Positions 35,208 through 45,747 of a stretch of 64,000 nucleotides of DNA are shown here, in pieces (the stretch's first letter is position 1; each line of letters begins with the position of its first letter). The stretch comes from Luteolibacter arcticus. GTDB lineage: Bacteria; Verrucomicrobiota; Verrucomicrobiia; Verrucomicrobiales; Akkermansiaceae. The translations under genes and the position numbers were made by a program. The stretch is from NCBI RefSeq assembly GCF_025950235.1, contig NZ_JAPDDT010000003.1, positions 186,001-250,000 of the forward strand, read 5' to 3'. The notes under the pieces are model-generated. The model did no database searches, was not told the origin of the DNA, and saw nothing but the letters and a program-made list of their open reading frames with translations.

Positions 35208-35789
35208 ATGACCCTCGCCAGCAAGATCACGCTCGGCCGCATCGCCCTGGTGCCGGTGTTTGCCGTGTACGTGGCGCGCTACGGCATGAGCGTCGCCCAC
35301 GGCGCGCCGCAGGAGCACCTGCGCTGGACGGCGCTGGCGCTGTTCATCTTCGCCTCCGCCACCGATGGCGTGGACGGCTGGGTCGCGCGGCGCTTCAACC
35401 AGAAGTCGAAGTTCGGCGCCTTCATCGACCCCCTTGCGGACAAGTTTCTCCTGATCACCGCGATCATCTTCCTCAGCGCCTTCCCGTGGGGCGCGGGAGA
35501 CTGGCGGATGCCGCCGTGGTTCGCGTACCTGGTGATCACGCGGGACTTGCTGATCGGCCTCGGGATCATCCTGGTGAAACGGGCGGCCCACGAGGTCCAC
35601 TACTCACCGCACTGGACCGGAAAGGTCTGCACCGTCACCCAAATGATCGCGATCGGCTGGGTGATGCTGAAGGTGAACGTGCTCCCGCCGCTCTATCCAT
35701 GCATTCTCGCCGCGGTGTTCACCTTGTGGTCGGCAGTAAACTACTATCTGGAAGCCTCCCGCCAGATCCGGCAGCGAGCGGCGACTTGA
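35208..35789 (+). CDS. pgsA: CDP-diacylglycerol--glycerol-3-phosphate 3-phosphatidyltransferase
   Basis: A 193-residue CDP-alcohol phosphatidyltransferase that makes phosphatidylglycerol phosphate. The family motif D-G-x2-A-R-x8-G-x3-D-x3-D reads as DGVDGWVARRF then GAFIDPLADK (residues about 48-75), with all four aspartates present. Several membrane helices surround it. Other CDP-alcohol transferases (for example phosphatidylserine synthase) share the motif, but the N-terminus LASKITLGRIALVPVFAVYV fits PgsA. Confidence 0.9.
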   Translation: MTLASKITLGRIALVPVFAVYVARYGMSVAHGAPQEHLRWTALALFIFASATDGVDGWVARRFNQKSKFGAFIDPLADKFLLITAIIFLSAFPWGAGDWRMPPWFAYLVITRDLLIGLGIILVKRAAHEVHYSPHWTGKVCTVTQMIAIGWVMLKVNVLPPLYPCILAAVFTLWSAVNYYLEASRQIRQRAAT

Positions 35790-35927
35790 TAGGAGGAACA
35801 ACGAAACCGACGAAACCACCGAAAGGAGCAGCCACGTTCCTTTTTTCGCCCATTTCGCTCGTTTCGTTGTCGATCCCTCCCCGCAAAGCCCTTGCCGCGA
35901 GCGAATTGCTGCCCTAAAGCCCGTCGC

Positions 35928-37481
35928 ATGCCCACCGTCGCCATCGTCGGCCGCCCGAATGTCGGGAAGTCCGCGCTCTTCAATCGCCTCGCCAAGCGGA
36001 AGATCGCGATCGTCCACGACCAGCCCGGAGTGACGCGGGATCGCATCTCCGCGCCGTGCATGGCCACGGAAATTCCCTGCACCCTCATCGATACCGGCGG
36101 CATCGGCGGCACGCTGGAAGACGGCTTCGCCGAAGCCGTGACCATCGAGGCGGACATCGCGATGCAGACGGCGGATCTGATCCTTTTCGTCGTGGACGCC
36201 CAGAGCGGCCTGACCCCCGTGGACCTCGACCTCGGCGCGAAGCTGCGCAAGGCCAAGCCGCCGGTGATGCTGGTCGTCAACAAGGTGGACGATGACAAGC
36301 ACACCAAGCACGCCGATGAATTCAGCCGCCTCGGCTTCGGCGATGCCGTCCGCGTCTCCGCGGAGCACGGCAAGGGCATGCAGTTCCTCACCGAGAAGAT
36401 CGACGAGTTCATGAAGCCCCTCGCCGGGGAGATCGAGCAAGCCGTCGCGGAAGCGGAAGTCGCCGGCATCAAGCTGGCGATCATCGGCAAGCCGAACGCC
36501 GGCAAGTCCTCGCTGGTGAATGCCATCCTCCAGGACCAGCGCACCATCGTTTCCGAGATCGCCGGCACCACCCGCGATGCGATCGACCTGCCCTGCGAAT
36601 TCGCCGGGGAGAGGTTCACGCTCATCGATACCGCCGGCCTCCGCCCGCGCTCGAAGCAGGACACCTCGGTGGAAGTTTTCTCCGCGATGCGCTCGGAGCG
36701 CGCCATCCGTCGCGCCGATCTCTGCATCCTCGTGGTGGACCTCGCCGCCGGGGTCAGCGCCCAGGATCGCAAGATCGCCCAGAAGGTGCTCGAGGAAAAC
36801 AAGCCCTGCCTGATCGTCCTGAACAAGTTCGACCTCTACCACCCCGGCGCCTCCAAGAGCGCCCGCATGGAAGAAGCCACCGAGCACGTGAAGCGCGAGC
36901 TGTTCTTCCTCGCCTACGCCCCCTTCGTCGCCGTCTCCGCGAAGAGCGGCCAGGCGGTCGATCAGGTGCTGAAGGAAGTGCTCAAGATCCGCAAGGGCGC
37001 ACAGAAAGTCCCGAGCACCGGCAAGCTCAACCGCATGCTGCAGGATGCCTTCCAGATCAATCCGCCGCCGACTGACCGCAGGTCCGCCAAGCGCCTGAAG
37101 CTCTACTACGCCACCGCCGCGGTGGAGGAGAAATACAGCGTCATCCCGGTGCCGACCTTCGTCCTCTTCGTGAATGACAAGTCGCTGATGCCCACCAGCT
37201 ACGAGCAGTATCTCTCGAACCGCCTGCGCGAGTTCAATCCAGTAGCAGGTGTGCCCATCGTCTTCTCGATCCGCTCCCGCGACCGCCGGGAGTGGGAAGA
37301 CCGTGACCCCGGCACCGGCCGCCCCGGCAAACAGCCCGTCGGTAAGAAGCCCGTCAGCAGGAAGCCCTCTGGCAAATCCGCCGGCAAACCCTCTGGCAAG
37401 CCTGCCACCAAGAAACCCGCCGGCAATAAGCCCGCTGGTAGAAGACCCTCCGGGGGACCTCCCGGACGAAGGAAGAAGTAA
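35928..37481 (+). CDS. der: Ribosome-associated double GTPase Der (EngA)
   Basis: A 517-residue GTPase needed for 50S ribosome assembly. Two tandem G domains: the first with GRPNVGKSALFNRL at residues 8-21 and DTGGIGG, the second with GKPNAGKSSLVNAI near 187-200 and DTAGLRPRS. A KH-like domain follows to about 460. The last 55 residues are an unusual basic tail made of KKPVSRKPSGKSAGKPSGKP-type repeats. The ATG at 35928 fits the family start (M-P-T-V-A-I-V-G-R-P). Confidence 0.95.
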   Translation: MPTVAIVGRPNVGKSALFNRLAKRKIAIVHDQPGVTRDRISAPCMATEIPCTLIDTGGIGGTLEDGFAEAVTIEADIAMQTADLILFVVDAQSGLTPVDLDLGAKLRKAKPPVMLVVNKVDDDKHTKHADEFSRLGFGDAVRVSAEHGKGMQFLTEKIDEFMKPLAGEIEQAVAEAEVAGIKLAIIGKPNAGKSSLVNAILQDQRTIVSEIAGTTRDAIDLPCEFAGERFTLIDTAGLRPRSKQDTSVEVFSAMRSERAIRRADLCILVVDLAAGVSAQDRKIAQKVLEENKPCLIVLNKFDLYHPGASKSARMEEATEHVKRELFFLAYAPFVAVSAKSGQAVDQVLKEVLKIRKGAQKVPSTGKLNRMLQDAFQINPPPTDRRSAKRLKLYYATAAVEEKYSVIPVPTFVLFVNDKSLMPTSYEQYLSNRLREFNPVAGVPIVFSIRSRDRREWEDRDPGTGRPGKQPVGKKPVSRKPSGKSAGKPSGKPATKKPAGNKPAGRRPSGGPPGRRKK

Positions 37482-37528
37482 GCGGGCGGAGCCAAACAAA
37501 TACCGTCGCATCGGGGCGACGTGTTCTT

Positions 37529-37670
37529 CGTCCCAACGGGACGGCTTATAATAGACCGGCACGAAGTGCCGGGTGGAATGCTGGAGACCACCGCGTCACA
37601 ACGTGACGCCTCATGCGTCAGACGGCTGCTTCCCGGAACGGCTCCGACGCTTCCATGGAACGGCCCTCCC
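37529..37670. mobile_element. Half copy of the triple-hairpin element
   Basis: A 37529-37543, B 37556-37572, C 37593-37609, then about 55 bp that resemble the start of the core (CATGCGTCAGACGGCTGC). The mirror half is missing. It fills part of the 332-bp gap between der and the DUF4091 gene; the rest (37,670-37,813) shows no recognisable feature. Confidence 0.75.
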
Positions 37671-37813
37671 CGGGATTAGTATCAGACGTTGCTGCGGGAG
37701 CCGGAGAAGTGGTAATCCCCGCGGCGAGGCAGTTGGAGGATCAACGAAGGCGGATGGAGCTTGAAAGACGGAGCGAACCTGCTCCGTTAACCGCGTCCGC
37801 TCACGTCACCTTC

Positions 37814-39946
37814 ATGACCAAATCCACGCTTTTACTGACGCTTTTCAGTCTTCCCGGCCTTATCCCCGTCCAAGCGGCACCGGCGCGTCATCCTTCCTAT
37901 GAGCCCGCCATCGTGGCCAAGGCGGAGAGCGCGCAGCCAAATCTGTTCCTGAAGGCGAAGGTCACCGCCAGCGGCGAGTGGTCGAAGCAGACCGCCGACC
38001 ACGCGGTCAATGGCATCAAGCAAGCGGACGACCACTGGGCCTGCGAGAATCTCCCGGTCTGGCACCAGATCGACCTCGGCGCACCGAAATCGATCTCAGC
38101 AATCCGGACCTATCCCTACTGGGGCGATGGGCGGGTGTATCAATACAAGGTCGAAGGCTCCCTCGATGGCACCGCTTGGAAAACACTCGGAGACAAGACT
38201 GCCAACTCGATCACCGCCTCTCCTGAGGGCGATCTCTTCTCGTTCGATCCCCAGCAAGTGCGCTACGTCCGCACCACCTTCCTCAAGAACTCGAAGGGCG
38301 CGGCCAATGGCGGCCATCTCGTCGAAATCGAGGGCTACGCGACCCAGCCTGACACCGGCCTAACAGGTGGCTTCGGAACCGTGGACCTCCGCTATCCCCC
38401 ATCGGGCAAGGTGGAGCTTTCTCCCGCAGCATCCGGCTTGAAGCTGACCGCCTGGCGCGGCGAGCGCGTGAGCAGCCAGATCGTCGTGTCCGCCGGTTCC
38501 GCTCAGGAGCACCTGCACGTGGAGCCCGCCGTCCTTCGCGGCCCCGGCCAGCTACCGGTGACATCGAACTTCATCCGCTACACCCTCGCCGATGGAAAGC
38601 CGCAAGGTGACATCCTCGATACCGCGGAAAGCCTACCTCTCGCCGCTGGTACCAACCGCCCGATCTGGCTCTCCGTCCAAGTCCCGGTCGATGCGAAACC
38701 CGGACTCTACAAAGGTGCCGTGACGGTCCGCAGCAACACCGGCACGCTCGCTTTTCCACTGGCGGTCGAGGTTCTCCCCGCGGCGATCCCGAAGCCTGCC
38801 GATTGGAAAGTGCACCTCGATCTCTGGCAGCATCCGGAATCCGTCGCGCGCTGGCATGATGTCCCGGCGTGGTCGCCAGAGCACTTCGCACTGATGAAAC
38901 CGCTGATGAAGCGCCTCGCCGATGCCGGGCAAAAGACCATCACCACCACCCTCATCCACGAGGCTTGGGGCGGCCAGACCTACGATGCCTTCCCCGCGAT
39001 GGTGGGGTGGACGAAGAAAAAGGACGGCACCTGGTCCTACGACTACTCCGCCTTCGACAAGTGGGTCACCTTCATGAGCACCGACGTGGGGATGAAGGAC
39101 GCCCGCATCCACTGCTACACCATGATCCCGTGGTCGCTGAAATTCCGCTACTACGACGAGGCGAAGCAAGCGACCGTGGATGGCGGACTGAAGCCCGGCA
39201 CGCCGGAATACGACGAACACTGGGGCCGTTTCCTGAAGGACTTCACCGCCCACCTCCGCGCGAAGGGCTGGCTGGAGCGCACCCTCATCGGCATGGACGA
39301 GCGCCCGGATGCGCTCATGCGCGGTGCCATCGCCACCTTGGAGAAGCACGCCCCGGAATTGGAGATCGCCTCCGCCATCAACCACCCCAGCGAAATCACC
39401 CGCGCGGTGCAGGACGTTTCCCCCAGCATCCAGACCTCCGGGGAATTCGATGCGACATCCTTGGCCGCACGTCGCGAGGCAGGGAAGAAGACGACCTACT
39501 ATGTTTGCACGAGTCCGCCCGTGCCGAATTCCTTCACCTTCTCCCCGCCCGCCGAATCCGAGTGGCTCGGACTCTTCGCCTACGCGCAGGGCTTCGATGG
39601 CCTCCTCCGCTGGGCTTTCAACTCGTGGGTGGAAGACCCTCTGAAGTCCACCGACTTCACCTCGTGGCCCTCCGGCGATTGCTTCCTCGTCTACCCCGGC
39701 AATCGCAGTTCCGTCCGCTTCGAGCGCATGCGGGATGGCATGGAAGACTTCGAGAAGCTCCGCCTTCTCCGCGAATGGGCCGGCAAATCCCCTGCCTCCG
39801 CCCAGCAAGCCGCCCTCGCCAAAATCGACACCATCCTCAAGGACTTCACTTGGGAACGCGGCCGGAAATCCGGCATCCACGCCGCCGACGTGCAGCGCGC
39901 CAACGCCGCTATCGAGGAAGCGGTCCGGATCATCACCCCGCGGTGA
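37814..39946 (+). CDS. Secreted DUF4091 (GH123-like) glycoside hydrolase with discoidin domain
   Basis: The ATG at 37814 gives 710 residues with a signal peptide (MTKSTLLLTLFSLPGLIPVQAAP). Residues 45-175 form an F5/8 type C (discoidin) carbohydrate-binding domain (ASGEWSKQTADHAVNGIKQ, ISAIRTYPYWG). A beta-sandwich linker follows at about 190-325, then a catalytic barrel at about 330-700 ending in the DUF4091 block (GLLRWAFNSWVEDP and RFERMRDGMEDFEKLRLL). GH123 enzymes of this architecture cleave beta-N-acetylgalactosaminides using substrate-assisted catalysis; the exact sugar here is not established. Confidence 0.88.
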   Translation: MTKSTLLLTLFSLPGLIPVQAAPARHPSYEPAIVAKAESAQPNLFLKAKVTASGEWSKQTADHAVNGIKQADDHWACENLPVWHQIDLGAPKSISAIRTYPYWGDGRVYQYKVEGSLDGTAWKTLGDKTANSITASPEGDLFSFDPQQVRYVRTTFLKNSKGAANGGHLVEIEGYATQPDTGLTGGFGTVDLRYPPSGKVELSPAASGLKLTAWRGERVSSQIVVSAGSAQEHLHVEPAVLRGPGQLPVTSNFIRYTLADGKPQGDILDTAESLPLAAGTNRPIWLSVQVPVDAKPGLYKGAVTVRSNTGTLAFPLAVEVLPAAIPKPADWKVHLDLWQHPESVARWHDVPAWSPEHFALMKPLMKRLADAGQKTITTTLIHEAWGGQTYDAFPAMVGWTKKKDGTWSYDYSAFDKWVTFMSTDVGMKDARIHCYTMIPWSLKFRYYDEAKQATVDGGLKPGTPEYDEHWGRFLKDFTAHLRAKGWLERTLIGMDERPDALMRGAIATLEKHAPELEIASAINHPSEITRAVQDVSPSIQTSGEFDATSLAARREAGKKTTYYVCTSPPVPNSFTFSPPAESEWLGLFAYAQGFDGLLRWAFNSWVEDPLKSTDFTSWPSGDCFLVYPGNRSSVRFERMRDGMEDFEKLRLLREWAGKSPASAQQAALAKIDTILKDFTWERGRKSGIHAADVQRANAAIEEAVRIITPR

Positions 39947-40029
39947 CCCCTTGAGAATGGCACCGAAACGGCTTCGGAGAAAATCCGTGTCATCCTTCCT
40001 TCCGGAGGTTTGAATTTCCCCAGCACCCC

Positions 40030-41010
<981 letters not shown>

Positions 41011-41097
41011 GGGCTTCAGCCCTGCTGGGAGCGCGGGCCGCTGGCCCGCCAAAGCACCTCACCGTACCGCCTCTCCTTCCGCGTCGCCCCAGCAGCC

Positions 41098-42012
41098 TCA
41101 CAACCCGCGATACTCCACCGCGAGCTTCTTGGCCGTGGCCACGGTGTTGCGGTGGATCTTCGCCGTAAACTCCGGCTGGCGATTGTAGCCACCCCCGTAA
41201 AGAACAGCCACCGGCACCCGGTTGCGGATGAAGGCCCGCAGCAACACCTCATCGCGGCGCTGCAGGTCCTTTACCGAAAGATGCATCTGCCCGAAGCGGT
41301 CATTGCTGTGATTATCCGCACCAGCGATCCAGATCACCAGATCCGGCGCGAACGTATCCAGCGCCGCCGCGAGTGAGCTGAAGAGCTGCTTGAGGTACAT
41401 CTCACCTTCCACGTAACGCACGGTCTCCACGTCCATGGTGCTCGCTACCTTCTTCGTCGGGTAGTTGCGGCCAACGTGGATCGAGTAGGTGAAGACCCGC
41501 GGATCATCACCAAGGATCGCAGCGGTGCCATTACCCTGATGCGCATCCGTATCCACCACCATCACCTTGATCCCCGGCTGCCTGTTTTGCAGGTCGCGGA
41601 TGGCAATGGCGACGTCATTGAAAACACAATACCCCTCCCCGTGCTCGCGGAAGGCATGATGCGTCCCCCCGGCAAGACAAACGGCCACCCCTTCGGCCAA
41701 GGCCGCATGGCAGGTCTGACGGGTCGCCTCCACCTCGGTCGCGCTGCGCTTGTACAATTCGGGCGTGACCGGCAGGCCAAGCTGGATCTGCTCCTTGCGG
41801 CCAAGCAGGCCCGAGTAGATCTGCTCGATGTAGGCGGTCTCATGGACAGCCTTGAGCAGATGGGAATCGGCGACCTTCACCTCCACGATTTCCTCCGGCC
41901 GCAGAACCCCGCCCTCAAGGAGCATGTCCTTGGAAATACGGAACTTCTCCATCGGAAACGGGTGTCCCGCCGGCAGTTTCAGTTCCAGGTCCTGCGAGTA
42001 AAAGCAGCGCAT
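41098..42012 (-). CDS. Histone deacetylase-family (AcuC-like) deacetylase
   Basis: A zinc-dependent deacetylase-fold protein of 304 residues from the ATG at 42012 (a GTG lies four codons upstream). Motifs: GGTHHAFREHGEGYCVFND with the tandem catalytic histidines, VDTDAHQGNGT supplying zinc ligands Asp/His, AGADNHSNDRFGQ supplying a further ligand, and GGGYNR near the C-terminus with the transition-state tyrosine. Bacterial members act on acetyl-polyamines, acetylated AMP-ligases (AcuC) or other amides. The nearby ActP acetate symporter would fit an AcuC-like control of acetate activation, but that is inference. Confidence 0.9.
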   Translation of the reverse strand: MRCFYSQDLELKLPAGHPFPMEKFRISKDMLLEGGVLRPEEIVEVKVADSHLLKAVHETAYIEQIYSGLLGRKEQIQLGLPVTPELYKRSATEVEATRQTCHAALAEGVAVCLAGGTHHAFREHGEGYCVFNDVAIAIRDLQNRQPGIKVMVVDTDAHQGNGTAAILGDDPRVFTYSIHVGRNYPTKKVASTMDVETVRYVEGEMYLKQLFSSLAAALDTFAPDLVIWIAGADNHSNDRFGQMHLSVKDLQRRDEVLLRAFIRNRVPVAVLYGGGYNRQPEFTAKIHRNTVATAKKLAVEYRGL

Positions 42013-42126
42013 TGCTCCCGCCACGCAACCACACCCCCGGCCCCTTGCCCAATGGTTTTTCCCTGTGGCATCCCCCGGTTGGTTCTTTGACAGTCATTCC
42101 CCCGGCTGCTAGGCCTCGGGAATCCC

Positions 42127-42450
42127 ATGGCAAACCCGACCCAACCCGACTGGGAAGCTCTCGCCAAGCTGCCCGCCTTTCACGAGCTGCTGGCGGCCAA
42201 ACGGCGCTTCATCGTCCCCGCGACGATCTTTTTCCTGATCTACTACATGACCCTGCCGGTGCTCATCGGCTATTTCCCGGAGATGATGAAGCGCCCGCTC
42301 GTCGGCCAGGTGAACGGTGCCTACCTCTTCGCCTTCTCGCAGTTCCTGATGACCTTCGTGATGGCCTGGCTCTACATGCGCACCGCCCGCAAGTGGGATG
42401 CCATGGAGCACGCGCTGCTGTCCTCGATCGAATCTAAGAACAACGCCTGA
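42127..42450 (+). CDS. DUF485 membrane protein (YjcH-like)
   Basis: 107 residues with two membrane helices (IVPATIFFLIYYMTLPVLIG and FAFSQFLMTFVMAWLYMRTA). The family is found directly upstream of actP in many bacteria and is thought to be its accessory subunit. Here the stop is 4 bp before the actP ATG, which fits translational coupling. Confidence 0.9.
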   Translation: MANPTQPDWEALAKLPAFHELLAAKRRFIVPATIFFLIYYMTLPVLIGYFPEMMKRPLVGQVNGAYLFAFSQFLMTFVMAWLYMRTARKWDAMEHALLSSIESKNNA

Positions 42451-42454
42451 ACCG

Positions 42455-44068
42455 ATGCTTTCCGCGATCTCTTCCATGGCCGCCGCCATCCAATTCACCC
42501 CGGCGCTGGCAATGTTCCTCGCCTTCGTGGCGCTGACGCTGGTCATCACCTACTTCAGTGCCCGCAAGGCGACCGGCTCGGCGAGCTACTTCGCCGCCGG
42601 CCGCTCGATCAAGGGCTGGCAAAACGGCCTCGCCGTCGCCGGTGACTACATGAGCGCCGCCAGCTTCCTCGGCATCTCCGGCATGATCGCCTTCAAGGGC
42701 TACGATGGCTTCATGTATTCGGTCGGCTTCCTGGTCGCCTATCTAACGGTCCTACTGCTCGTCGCCGAGCCGCTGCGGAATGCCGGCAAATACACGATGG
42801 CGGACCTGCTCGCCTACCGCATGAGCCCGCGGCCGGTGCGGGCGATGGCCTCGCTGAGCACGCTGATGGTGTCCACCATCTACATGATCGCCCAGATGGT
42901 CGGCTCCGGCGTCATCATCAAGGAGCTCATCCACGTTGAATTCGCGCCCGCCGTGGTCGGCGTCGGCGTGCTGATGCTCGTCTACGTCGTCTTCGGCGGG
43001 ATGCTCGCCACCACTTGGGTCCAGATCATCAAGGCGCTGCTGCTGATGGGCGGGGCCTTCGCGCTGAGCTGGCTGGTCCTGGGCCAGCACGACTACAGCA
43101 TGACCAAGTTCTTCCATGCCGTGGCGCACGCCGACTACGCGGGAACTGCCGAGCCGAAAAACCTGCTCGATCCCGGGCTGAAATTCGGAGCCGCCGTGAA
43201 TCCATGGGGGCCGCTCGATTTCATCTCGCTGGCACTGGGGCTGGTGCTCGGCACGGCCGGCCTGCCCCACATCCTGGTGCGCTTCTACACCGTGCCCGAT
43301 GCCAAGACCGCACGCGTCAGCGTCGCCTGGGCGATCGGCGTGATCGGCGTCTTCTACATCCTCACCACCTTCTTCGGCTTCGGTGCCGCAACCATCCTGC
43401 CGAAGGCGGCGATCCTCACCGAATCGGGCGCGGAAAACACCAACATGGTCGCGCCCATCCTCGCGAAGGCCCTGGGCGGCGAGCTGTTCTTCGCCTTCAT
43501 CAGCGCCGTCGCCTTTGCTACGATCCTTGCCGTAGTTGCGGGCCTCACGATGAGTGCCAGCACGTCTTTCGCGCATGATTTCTACACGAATGTCATCCAC
43601 CACGGGAAGGAAGCAAAGGCGGGGCAGGAAGTCCGCATCGCCCGCATCACCGCGTTCTTCGTGGGGGCAGTCAGCATCGCCATCGCCATCTACATGGGCC
43701 CCACGGCCAATGCCGCCTTCCTCGTCGGCCTCGCCTTCGCCGTGGCCGCCTCGGCGAACCTGCCGGTGATCCTGTTCTCGATCTTCTGGAAACGCTTCAA
43801 TACCTCCGGAGCCGTCGCCGGCCTCGGCACCGGTCTTGCCTCGGCGGTGATCCTGATCGTGCTCAGCCCGAATGGCATCTTCGGCAAAGCCGGAGCCATC
43901 TTCCCGCTGGAAAACCCGGGCATCGTCAGCATCCCGCTCGGCTTCCTGGGTGCATGGCTCGGCACCATCCTCACCAAGCCGGATCCCCAGTCCGAAGCGA
44001 AGTTCGCCGAGCTCAATTTCCGCGCCCAGACCGGCCTCGGATCTGAAAAAGCAGGCAGCGGGCATTGA
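42455..44068 (+). CDS. actP: Cation/acetate symporter (SSS family)
   Basis: A 537-residue solute:sodium symporter with about 13 membrane helices. FAAGRSIKGWQNGLAVAGDYMSAASFLGISG near residues 45-75 and GLVLGTAGLPHILVRFYTVPDAKTARVSV near 262-290 are hallmarks of ActP. It imports acetate and other short acids using cation gradients. It follows the DUF485 gene after 4 bp. The ATG at 42455 is the best start; a second in-frame ATG lies eight codons later. Confidence 0.93.
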   Translation: MLSAISSMAAAIQFTPALAMFLAFVALTLVITYFSARKATGSASYFAAGRSIKGWQNGLAVAGDYMSAASFLGISGMIAFKGYDGFMYSVGFLVAYLTVLLLVAEPLRNAGKYTMADLLAYRMSPRPVRAMASLSTLMVSTIYMIAQMVGSGVIIKELIHVEFAPAVVGVGVLMLVYVVFGGMLATTWVQIIKALLLMGGAFALSWLVLGQHDYSMTKFFHAVAHADYAGTAEPKNLLDPGLKFGAAVNPWGPLDFISLALGLVLGTAGLPHILVRFYTVPDAKTARVSVAWAIGVIGVFYILTTFFGFGAATILPKAAILTESGAENTNMVAPILAKALGGELFFAFISAVAFATILAVVAGLTMSASTSFAHDFYTNVIHHGKEAKAGQEVRIARITAFFVGAVSIAIAIYMGPTANAAFLVGLAFAVAASANLPVILFSIFWKRFNTSGAVAGLGTGLASAVILIVLSPNGIFGKAGAIFPLENPGIVSIPLGFLGAWLGTILTKPDPQSEAKFAELNFRAQTGLGSEKAGSGH

Positions 44069-44099
44069 ACTGGAACTCCGGCGGGTCGCTGGGAAATGA

Positions 44100-44327
44100 C
44101 TTGGGGCACTGGTAGATAGTGTCACTGAGGTAGGGCACCGCGCTTCCCACTGCCACGCACTCTTGATCCCGGAGGGATCGCAGCCAGTAGCCGGTGGTCA
44201 CAGACCACCGGTTTCGATGGGCGCACCATCGAAACCCGGATGGGTTTCCAGCCAGGCCGGAGCCATCCCGCGGTCCGATTCTCCGATCGAAGCCGCCGGT
44301 GCTTCACGCCCATCCGGGCATCAGAAA
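44100..44327. repeat. Palindrome-rich intergenic repeat (GATCCCGGAGGGATC type)
   Basis: Successive inverted repeats: GATCCCGGAGGGATC (44165-44179), CCGGTGGT-CACAG-ACCACCGG (44191-44211), TTTCGATGG-GCGCA-CCATCGAAA (44212-44234), CCGGATGGG near 44237 and again as CCCATCCGG near 44311, and a GATCGG/CCGATC pair. No frame is credible. I believe similar repeats are common in Verrucomicrobiota and Planctomycetota; function unknown. Confidence 0.65.
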
Positions 44328-44846
44328 TCACCGGCCGCCGTTCTTCTGCTGGATCAGCATCTTCCGGCGCATTTCATACTGCAGGCGCATGCCTTGGAAG
44401 ATTCGCGCGCGGTTCATTTCCCAACGAAAGGCCTTCACCATGAACCACGCCGCCGCCGGAGCCAGGAAAACCCCCAGCCACCACACTTCGGAAAAAAGCA
44501 GCGCAATCCCCACAACGACCCCGATCAAGCCGATCACAATGATGCCTCCCGCAGGCTCCGTGCGTCGTCCGTGTTGGTCGCGGGGATCGACGCGGGCCTC
44601 ATACTTCGCCCAAGCCTCGTCCAAGTGCTTCAGTTCACCTTGGATCCGGATCGCCTCAACGTCGCGCTCGATCTTCTTCGTCCGCTGCTCGATGCCTTCC
44701 AGCAGCCGGGTGTGGGTGGTCGCCTGATCTTGGACCACCTCAAGCCGGGCGTTGCAGTAGTTGCAGGTGAGGAAACGGATGCCTTCCGTCACCGGCAAGG
44801 AGGCACCGCAGCCCTGGCAGCAAAGTTGGCGGACGGTCGTATTCAC
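44328..44846 (-). CDS. Zinc-ribbon, coiled-coil and two-helix membrane protein
   Basis: 172 residues from the GTG at 44846 (a TTG three codons upstream is possible). Two CxxC pairs (C10-x2-C13 and C28-x2-C31) form a zinc ribbon. A charged helix follows (RLLEGIEQRTKKIERDVEAIRI, about 48-80), then two membrane helices (GGIIVIGLIGVVVGIALLFSE and WWLGVFLAPAAAWFMVKAF) and a basic tail. I do not know a function; zinc ribbons with this layout often mark small membrane proteins of unknown role. Confidence 0.7.
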   Translation of the reverse strand: MNTTVRQLCCQGCGASLPVTEGIRFLTCNYCNARLEVVQDQATTHTRLLEGIEQRTKKIERDVEAIRIQGELKHLDEAWAKYEARVDPRDQHGRRTEPAGGIIVIGLIGVVVGIALLFSEVWWLGVFLAPAAAWFMVKAFRWEMNRARIFQGMRLQYEMRRKMLIQQKNGGR

Positions 44847-44955
44847 AGCATCCAAGGTGTCTCATGGAGGCGTCCGAAGGGGCAATGGGAAATCCAGTGG
44901 CAAGCTGGAATCGCCTCCCTCTTGCCAAGGCCGCGGACATGGCGCAGATGGAGGC

Positions 44956-45747
44956 ATGCGCTGGACCGTCGTACTGCCGTTCCTCTGCCATTTCGCCATC
45001 GCGGAGGAACTGGCGTTTCCCTCGCCCGCCGCGTCGGCAGAGCTGGCGTTCCCGCTCGGCAATGGCGCGCTTTTCAGCCGGCTCGCCGGTGACACGAAGC
45101 GCGAGACCTTTCCGCTGTGGACGGAACTCGCCAAGATAGACCAGCCCGCCGATCCAAAAAAGCCATCCCTTGGATTCACCGGCACTGCGCGCGCCGAATT
45201 GATCTTCGACTGGCTCGATGCCGAAGGCGAAGCAACCGGCTACCAGCGCCAACTCCACCTCACCGACGGACTCGCCACCGTGACCTTCAAGCGAGGCGGT
45301 GCCGGCTTCACCTGGACCACCTTCATCTCCAAGCCGGACGAGCTGCTAGTGCTGCACCTGCGCACCGATAAGCCGGGCTCCCTGAGCTTCCGCGTGCAAC
45401 TCGATGCCAAGGGCCGCAAAGCCAAGGTCGAAGATCGCCGGATACTCTTCGTAGAGGACAAGGACTTCGCCACACGGGCCTGGGTCTATCCGATGGAGTC
45501 GGATGTCACGCCGGGGGAAAACGAGATCACCGTGAAAGGAGAGGGTGAAGCGCTGATCCTGCTCGCTGCAACCGCCGACGCAGCCAAGATCCCCCGCCTG
45601 CCCGACCGCATAAAAGCGCTCACCGGCGAAGGCCACCCGGACACCTTCGCACTGTGGAACGGCTTGTTAGAGCGGCATCGCAAGGCCTACCGCGAAGCCA
45701 ACCAAGCGGCGACGTTCCCGGGCCATCTCGATGCAGTCCGCAAGTAA
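44956..45747 (+). CDS. GH95 N-terminal-domain-only secreted protein
   Basis: 263 residues with a short signal peptide (MRWTVVLPFLCHFAIAEELA). The opening LAFPLGNGALFSRLAGDTKRE and the later HLTDGLATVTFKRGGAGFTW and FISKPDELLVLHLRTDKPGS match the N-terminal beta-sandwich domain of GH95 alpha-L-fucosidase/galactosidase proteins. The (alpha/alpha)6 catalytic domain, normally another 450 or more residues, is absent: the frame stops at 45747 and repeats follow. It may be a truncated remnant or a free-standing binding domain; no frameshift was found downstream. Confidence 0.65.
   Translation: MRWTVVLPFLCHFAIAEELAFPSPAASAELAFPLGNGALFSRLAGDTKRETFPLWTELAKIDQPADPKKPSLGFTGTARAELIFDWLDAEGEATGYQRQLHLTDGLATVTFKRGGAGFTWTTFISKPDELLVLHLRTDKPGSLSFRVQLDAKGRKAKVEDRRILFVEDKDFATRAWVYPMESDVTPGENEITVKGEGEALILLAATADAAKIPRLPDRIKALTGEGHPDTFALWNGLLERHRKAYREANQAATFPGHLDAVRK

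Noticed and set aside
42752..44125. 457-codon minus-strand frame opposite actP
   Set aside because: Asp/His/Arg-rich antisense shadow of a membrane transporter gene; no domain.
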